This document shows, piece by piece, positions 58,723-64,000 of a stretch of 64,000 bases of DNA. Under the pieces are notes generated by a model. It did not search any database, was not told the origin of the DNA, and saw nothing but the letters and a program-made list of their open reading frames with translations. Origin of the DNA: Albifimbria verrucaria (taxonomy: Eukaryota > Ascomycota > Sordariomycetes > Hypocreales > Stachybotryaceae). The stretch's first letter is position 1; every line of letters starts with the position of its first letter. Where the stretch lies: the NCBI GenBank assembly GCA_020081605.1, contig JAHREC010000016.1, positions 186,001 to 250,000 on the forward strand, written 5' to 3'. Position numbers and translations under genes: made by a program.

Positions 58723-59391
58723 GTTTTCGCTCACTGGACGTCAAAGATTATACGAGCTTGCAAGTTGTTAAAATCTACCTCCGTGAGCACCCGAAGGAGC
58801 CAAAGAAATAGCAACCCTGCAATAACGCAGTTATTATATTAATAGATAATAGATTAAACATCTAGAGCCTACTGAGAGTTATAACTACTATAGTATCTTT
58901 CAGATAATAACCTAAATGCTAATACATTTACCATTTCTTACTCGGTTCCCAACATTACTAGATTATATCTGACTTTAATTCGTCGTTTGTGACCTCTTTT
59001 GCTCCTTGGGATGCTCGGACGAATTAATCATCTAATAACTTGGAATCAACCGCTTCCAACACTTTTAGTGATCTTACCTACCCTACACCCTCAAGGACCT
59101 TGACGATTATTATTATCTCATGGATGAGGATCCTAGTGGGACGGGACTACCTTGCTCGAGATTTCAGGCTAATTTGCCTATTCCAGGAATAATCATACTG
59201 CTTGATTTTTGGAGAGTCAGCCGAGTACGGAGTTTCATTGCAGCGAGTGTGCGGGAAGCACTGGGAATTGTGTGGATCAGGATTTGGAGTCCGGCTTAAA
59301 GGTTGGTTGTACGCTGATTACAAGACAAGACATATTTATCAGTATTTTTAGGTACATTCGGACGAGAACTTATTCAATTTCTATCAGGAAA
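58723..59391. other. intergenic, AT-rich in part
   Basis: About 670 bases with an AT-rich section at 58800-58990. The frame of the next gene is open upstream of its ATG as far as 59209, but no ATG lies there, so that part is taken as 5' untranslated. Confidence 0.5.
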
Positions 59392-61488
59392 ATGGCCCCC
59401 AACCAAGGCAACCAAGAATATGGCACTAGGCCCGATCCCGCCTTCAACAAGGAGAATGATCGCCGACTGGTATTCAGATTTGATGCTGAAACCCTCTACG
59501 TTGAGCCATGGGGCCTGAATGCTCTACGAGTTCGGGCCACATGTCTGGCCAGGCTTCAAGACAAGGACTGGGCTCTCACTGAAAAACCTACGGATACCCT
59601 GAATCCAGACATTGAGATTCAGGGCAACTCAGCATCTATTACCAACGGCAAGATTAAGGCACACATCAGCCGCCGTGGTAAAATAGTCATAACCAACACC
59701 GAGACGGGTAAAATCTTGCTTGAGGAGTATGCTCGGCATCGACTCGATGTTCTTGACCCCAAGTGCAGCTCCCTACGCATTCAAGCTCGTGAATGGAAAC
59801 CTCGGCTCGGTTCCGCCGACTACCACCTGACCATGCGGTTCGAGTCTCAGGATAATAACGAGCGCATCTACGGCATGGGACAATATCAGCAACCTTTTCT
59901 GAACCTCAAGGGCGCCGACTTGGAGCTTGCGCAACGCAACTCGCAGGCCACTGTACCCTTCGCCCTCTCTAGCCTCGGATATGGTTTTCTCTGGAATAAT
60001 CCAGCGATAGGCCGAGCCGTTTTCAGCAGCTTGACAACTACGTTTGAGGCATATTCGACAGATACACTTGACTACTGGGTGGTCGCCGGCGACACACCCG
60101 CAGACATTGTTCGAGGCTATACCCAAGTTACTGGTCGCGTACCAATGATGCCTGAGTATGGTCTTGGATTCTGGCAGTGCAAACTTCGTTACCAGACTCA
60201 AGAAGAGTTACTCGAGGTGGCTCGTGAATACAAAAAGAGAAATCTGCCTATTGATCTTATTGTAGCGGACTATTTCCATTGGCCCAGTCAGGGTGACTGG
60301 AAGTTTGACCCGACCTTTTGGCCGGACCCGGTAAGTTTGATGTCTGCAAAGAATAAATGTGCAGTTCAACATTCACTAACGGCCAAAGATGCTATGGTAA
60401 AGGAGCTAAAGGACATGAACATCGAGCTTATGGTTTCCATCTGGCCTACCGTGGAAAAGTCATCCGAGAATTATGAAGAGCTCCTTCGCCGCGGGTTCTT
60501 GATTCGCCAGGATCGTGGTGTTCGAGTTTCCATGGAAGCACACCATGGCCCCATTCACTTCGACGCCACAAATCCTGACGCGCGCAAGTTTGTCTGGGAC
60601 GCGGTCAAGAAGAATTATTATAATAAAGGAATCAAGGTTTTCTGGCTAGATGAAGCCGAGCCAGAGTACTCCGTTTATGATTTTGACATTTACCGATATT
60701 ACCTCGGTCCTAACCTAAGTGTAGGCAACTTCTACCCCTCGGAATTTGCCAGAGGCTTCTACGAGGGTTTGAAAGAAGCTGGCGAAGAAAAGATTGTGAA
60801 TCTCCTCCGATGTGCTTGGGCCGGAAGTGCAAAATACGGTGCTTTGGTCTGGTCGGGAGATATTGCATCGAGCTGGAGCAGCTTGCGAAACCAGCTTGCT
60901 GCAGGCCTCAACATGGGCATTGCAGGTTTCTCGTGGTTCACCACTGATATAGGCGGATTCCATGGAGGAATCCATGACGACCCTGACTTCCGAGAACTGC
61001 TTGTAAGATGGTTCCAATGGGGCGCTTTCTGTCCTGTAATGAGACTCCACGGGGACCGTGAGCCCAAGCAGCCGCGACTCGGGACCACTGGAGGAAGCCA
61101 CTGTTTGTCAGGTGGTCCAAACGAGGTTTGGTCGTATGGGGAGGAGGTCTACGAAATTTGCAAGAAGTATCTGCACATTCGTGAGGAAATGAGAGACTAT
61201 ACAAGGGATTTGATGAAGTCCGCCCACGAACATGGTGATCCAATCATGCGGCCTCTTTTCTACGATTTTCCCAGCGAAGAAAAGTGCTGGAGAATCGAAA
61301 ACCAATACATGTATGGACCGAAATATCTAGTGGCACCAGTCCTGCAACCCAAGCAAAAGAGCCAAGAGGTATATCTTCCTGGCGAGGGCGTGAAGTGGAA
61401 GGCTGCGGACGGTACAATACATGAAGGAGGTAAATCCATTACTGTCGATACGCCTCTGGACACCATGCCAGTGTTTACCAAAGAGTAG
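59392..61488 (+). CDS. GH31 alpha-xylosidase-type glycoside hydrolase
   Basis: A retaining alpha-glycosidase of family GH31, of the alpha-xylosidase type, lacking a signal peptide and therefore probably intracellular. The start chosen is ATG 59392 (MAPNQGNQEYGTRPDP). The N-terminal beta-domain ends with NERIYGMGQYQQPFLNLKG. The barrel carries GLGFWQCKLRYQTQEELLEV, PIDLIVADYFHWPSQGDWKF, the nucleophile Asp in KVFWLDEAEPEY and the acid/base Asp in WSGDIASSW, with GFSWFTTDIGGF and RLHGDREP following. The C-terminal beta-domains end VDTPLDTMPVFTKE. A 58-nt stretch at 60331-60388 has GTAAGT, CTAAC and AAAG and interrupts WPDP / DAMVKELKD. It is an intron that appears translated because one G is missing at its left border. 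About 680 residues remain after splicing. Likely role: trimming xyloglucan oligosaccharides or other alpha-xylosides/glucosides taken up by the cell. Confidence 0.88.
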   Translation: MAPNQGNQEYGTRPDPAFNKENDRRLVFRFDAETLYVEPWGLNALRVRATCLARLQDKDWALTEKPTDTLNPDIEIQGNSASITNGKIKAHISRRGKIVITNTETGKILLEEYARHRLDVLDPKCSSLRIQAREWKPRLGSADYHLTMRFESQDNNERIYGMGQYQQPFLNLKGADLELAQRNSQATVPFALSSLGYGFLWNNPAIGRAVFSSLTTTFEAYSTDTLDYWVVAGDTPADIVRGYTQVTGRVPMMPEYGLGFWQCKLRYQTQEELLEVAREYKKRNLPIDLIVADYFHWPSQGDWKFDPTFWPDPVSLMSAKNKCAVQHSLTAKDAMVKELKDMNIELMVSIWPTVEKSSENYEELLRRGFLIRQDRGVRVSMEAHHGPIHFDATNPDARKFVWDAVKKNYYNKGIKVFWLDEAEPEYSVYDFDIYRYYLGPNLSVGNFYPSEFARGFYEGLKEAGEEKIVNLLRCAWAGSAKYGALVWSGDIASSWSSLRNQLAAGLNMGIAGFSWFTTDIGGFHGGIHDDPDFRELLVRWFQWGAFCPVMRLHGDREPKQPRLGTTGGSHCLSGGPNEVWSYGEEVYEICKKYLHIREEMRDYTRDLMKSAHEHGDPIMRPLFYDFPSEEKCWRIENQYMYGPKYLVAPVLQPKQKSQEVYLPGEGVKWKAADGTIHEGGKSITVDTPLDTMPVFTKE

Positions 61489-62253
61489 TTAGAAGGTGTG
61501 TGCCCCAGAGCGAAAGTAACAAGTCAAAGCTAAGAAATCGATAAGTGTTGACAATCAATTAGAGTGCCTTCGTAATTGAAAACTTTTGTTCTTACTTTCA
61601 ATGAAAAGGCAGCTTTTAATCGGAATTCATCACAGTGTTGCAAGACTTTTTGAACGTTTATCGCGCCGTGGGCTGCTTAATGGAAAAGTTGCTAGCAAGT
61701 GTTGTCCTCGAAGGGCGCATGAGCCTCATGGCATAATGAAAAGACGGTGATTCTATCAATAAGACGAGCCTTACCATCACGACTAGTCGACCTTCAAGGG
61801 TGGATGTAAGGCTTTTTCATTCTCATTTTTACAGCGATCTCGGCGAGATACATTGACAACGACGTGAGGGTAGGGAGGTGACTATGAGTATATCATAAGA
61901 AGGAAATAAGAAATAGCCTAGCAATAAGGTATAGAGAAGGAGAAGAATGTAGATAATACCTTGGGATAGGGCCAAAAGACGTTGCCTTATTATATATGGA
62001 TGGTTATATAATATACACTGACTATGGGGCGGTGAGCGTGCCTTGCCTGAATGGAGGATGCCACTAATCCTATGGCGGCAGCAGCGTGTCTGTGTTTACT
62101 TTAAGAATTTATAGTTTAATATATAGATTATTAAAGCTATTATTAAATTAAGTTTTTAATTAATAAACCTACTTTAATAGAATATAATTTAAAGCTTAGG
62201 CTATAATAACAATATATATTAATTTTTATAATATAAATAACCCTAAATAATAC
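61489..62253. other. intergenic, strongly AT-rich from about 61880
   Basis: About 765 bases. The second half (61880-62253) is very AT-rich with many TA steps and directly abuts the broken end of the ELO-like fragment. Confidence 0.6.
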
Positions 62254-62748
62254 CTAGAGGTTTAAATCGGTGGAGTTCATGCGACTGTTGAATCGAATGC
62301 TGACTTGATTTTGGTATGTATTGCCACGAACATCCGCCATGGGATTGGTAGAAATCTTAGATGGCTGGAATCCACGATTGATAACGCCAGCAATGCCATC
62401 GAACCCGAATGGATTAGGTGTGGTCTGCACAATGAGGCACATCAAAGCCCAAGCAGACCACAATGAGTATACTGCCAAGATGAGATTGTGGTAAACGTAA
62501 ACAACAAAGAAGAAAAACGCATTGGATTCCGCGGTACGCCAAGGGCGACAATGATGGCAAGCGTTATAACGGCTAAGTTTAATAACCAAAGATAGGTAAA
62601 TGATGATAACCGTGAAAGTCAAGTTTGGTTGCATAGAAATGAGGAAGATGGCATCGGAGATATTTCCAGGGTATTGAGGAAATAACGGCTTTTTCTCAGG
62701 AGATTGTGGATACGGTAATTTACGCAAAAAGGCATGGAATGCAGACAT
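62254..62748 (-). pseudogene. ELO-type fatty-acid elongase-like protein, N-terminal fragment
   Basis: Start ATG 62748 (MSAFHAFLRKLPYPQSPEKK). The pattern ISDAIFLISMQPNLTFTVII, then IIYLSLVIKLSRYN, KPWR-like RPWRTAESNAFFFFVVYVYH and HNLILAVYSLWSAWALM matches the first three membrane segments of fungal ELO-like elongases. These condense malonyl-CoA with acyl-CoA in the ER. After NPFGFDGIAGVINRGF the likeness ends, and the frame stops at 62254 inside an AT-rich island. The catalytic HxxHH box and the other four or so membrane segments are absent, so this fragment cannot be active. The rest was probably lost or mutated beyond recognition. The family call is by pattern and is fairly, not fully, certain. 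Confidence 0.6.
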
Positions 62749-63513
62749 GGTGTCGAAATTTTCTCACGACACTGAGCTGAAGATGGTGTTTGAAAATATT
62801 GCTACGGGACGAAGGGGCTTTAGCCTTTCTACGAGGCGCAAGAGGGAAGGTTTGCGCAAGGATATAAACAATTTCGATCAAGAAGATAATGATTGGCTTC
62901 CTTCACGTTTTCGTTCCTGTTCAGGTCAAGGGATCGTTCCTGGATCAGCCGCTCATGTAACACGTGCTTAAACTAGATACCTAGCCAGGACTTCTATGGC
63001 CATGGGATTGTAATGCAATCCAGTGGCAGCCACAGGGAGAAGTAGATCAATCACTTTTGATTCACCCATTCCTTCGTCTTAGCCTTTGTCTTTACCACTT
63101 CACTATCTTATAAATCCGGAAGGCATTGCATGAGTCAAGTGCTCAGGCTGTCACGTAGATAGCTGCAATATTTAAAGATAAAGAAATTTGCGGGATAAAA
63201 GTTCCGAAATTAAGCTGTTTTGGCCCAGGGACCCTCAGTCCCTTAAAATTAATGCATAGAGAATCAGAGCCTTGCAGTGGCATATTTGACCCTTGGCAGT
63301 ATTTCGCATTTGAGACATGCACATCCCTTCATTTAACTAACTTCTAGTTGCACATGGTGCTAAGTGGCACTGGCTTCTTTCTAGTTCATGTAAGATCGGT
63401 ATTGTGAACTTCGCGTTTTAGGTACGATACTACCTCTTACAACCGATTCTAAGCTAACTAGAATTCTTGACCCCAAAAGAGACCTGGCTTATGGAAAGAT
63501 CGCCATATAAAAC
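62749..63513. other. intergenic, no gene recognised
   Basis: A 765-base spacer between the ABCG transporter stop and the elongase-like fragment. Nothing recognised. Confidence 0.55.
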
Positions 63514-64000
63514 TCAATATCGTAACCTAATTATGAGCCACGATGTCAAGCGATATGCCACAGCACACGTCACTACAATGGCAATGTTCTTGGCCAGACT
63601 TCCCGTATCATCCACATCGTGTTGATGAAGGATCACTTCTCCAGGAATTTGACATTGTTCTGCCAGAATAGATTTATACAAGCAATGACAGTTAGCATCG
63701 CATGAATAGGTCTGTCCGCTCAATTGGCTGACCATCAGACCCTCAAAGGCGTAGGCAAGATAGTCCCAATAATGAAATACGTACTTGTAAAATGCATTTA
63801 GCTTGCTCAATGGAATAAAGAACCCCTGGGCGCAGAGCAGCAGACCATTGGCAATTGAACAGAAGGCGATAGTAAATATAAAGTTTGGATAGATTACCAC
63901 GGCCAATAGCACCAACGCTTCGGCAGCAAACACGGTAAGGAAGATCCAAAGAACCCAGGTCCAAAACGCTGAGGCATCTGATAGCAGACTAGACAGCCAA
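63514..64000 (-). CDS. ABCG-type (PDR/WHITE) ABC transporter, C-terminal membrane part, cut by window end
   Basis: The minus strand from the window edge reads WLSSLLSDASAFWTWVLWIF, then AAEALVLLAVVIYPNFIFTI, SIANGLLLCAQGFFIPLSKL, FYKYVFHYWDYLAYAFEGLM and VSQLSGQTYSC, with a Cys-rich extracellular loop (CDANCHC) and a last membrane segment before LIIRLRY and the stop at 63514. This is the end of the ABC2-type membrane domain of a fungal ABCG exporter (pleiotropic drug resistance type). The nucleotide-binding domain lies beyond 64000. No frame break in the visible part. Probable role: ATP-driven export of toxic compounds or lipids across the plasma membrane. Confidence 0.8.
   Translation of the reverse strand, partial: WLSSLLSDASAFWTWVLWIFLTVFAAEALVLLAVVIYPNFIFTIAFCSIANGLLLCAQGFFIPLSKLNAFYKYVFHYWDYLAYAFEGLMVSQLSGQTYSCDANCHCLYKSILAEQCQIPGEVILHQHDVDDTGSLAKNIAIVVTCAVAYRLTSWLIIRLRY

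Noticed and set aside
59209..59391. N-terminal extension of the GH31 frame upstream of ATG 59392
   Set aside because: The extension contains no ATG and no GH31 likeness; it would need a TTG start.
1..64000. CRISPR arrays, bacterial operons, ribosome binding sites, intact transposases or reverse transcriptases, viral genes
   Set aside because: Looked for and not seen; gene structure with short spliceosomal introns is fungal throughout.

Overview
The window is nuclear DNA of a filamentous ascomycete, most likely a Eurotiomycete of the Aspergillus/Penicillium kind. The signs are short introns (about 45-165 nt) with GTAAGT-type donors, several Zn2Cys6 regulators, many MFS transporters, secreted hydrolases, Ser/Thr-rich wall proteins and AT-rich gene-poor islands. 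The gene content is accessory (catabolism, transport, secretion); no housekeeping operon, rRNA, recognisable tRNA, CRISPR array or intact transposon was seen.

Layout. 0-12 kb: an F-box-like remnant, an ACS-type MFS transporter (-), a cupin (-), a DHA1-type MFS transporter (+) convergent with a Zn2Cys6 regulator (-). 13-21 kb: aldo/keto reductase (-), a chimera of a GMC-oxidoreductase start and ankyrin repeats (+), a secreted M20 peptidase (+), a monocarboxylate-type MFS transporter (+). 23-30 kb: GH16 glucanase (+), GMC oxidoreductase pseudogene (-), membrane-anchored M13 metallopeptidase (-), an unknown protein (+). 31-37 kb: Zn2Cys6 regulator (+) convergent with an amadoriase/sarcosine-oxidase-type flavoenzyme (-), then an F-box-like gene (-). 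38.7-42 kb: a large secreted protein with a Cys module, a His-rich stretch, Ser/Thr repeats and about 16 copies of a short acidic/aromatic repeat that I do not recognise. 43-54.5 kb: a possible catabolic cluster: AtuA-DUF4387 joined to a CaiB/BaiF CoA-transferase (+), NirA-like regulator (+), ACS-type MFS transporter lacking its N-terminus (-), cyclase-family hydrolase (+), tandem SnoaL-like protein (-). 57-64 kb: Ser/Thr-rich secreted protein (+), GH31 alpha-xylosidase-like enzyme (+), truncated ELO-like fragment (-), and the C-terminal end of an ABCG transporter (-) cut by the window edge.

Nearly every gene shows one or more reading-frame breaks, and nearly all are cured by one missing base, usually in a short homopolymer. 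I count about thirty, with only one or two in the opposite direction. This pattern points to an unpolished assembly rather than mass pseudogenisation, so genes below are called CDS when the rest of the family architecture is intact. Gene limits are given start to stop on the genome, introns included; introns are inferred from GT..AG signals plus family continuity.

The two most interesting objects are the secreted repeat protein at 38.7-42 kb and the AtuA/CoA-transferase cluster at 43-54.5 kb.
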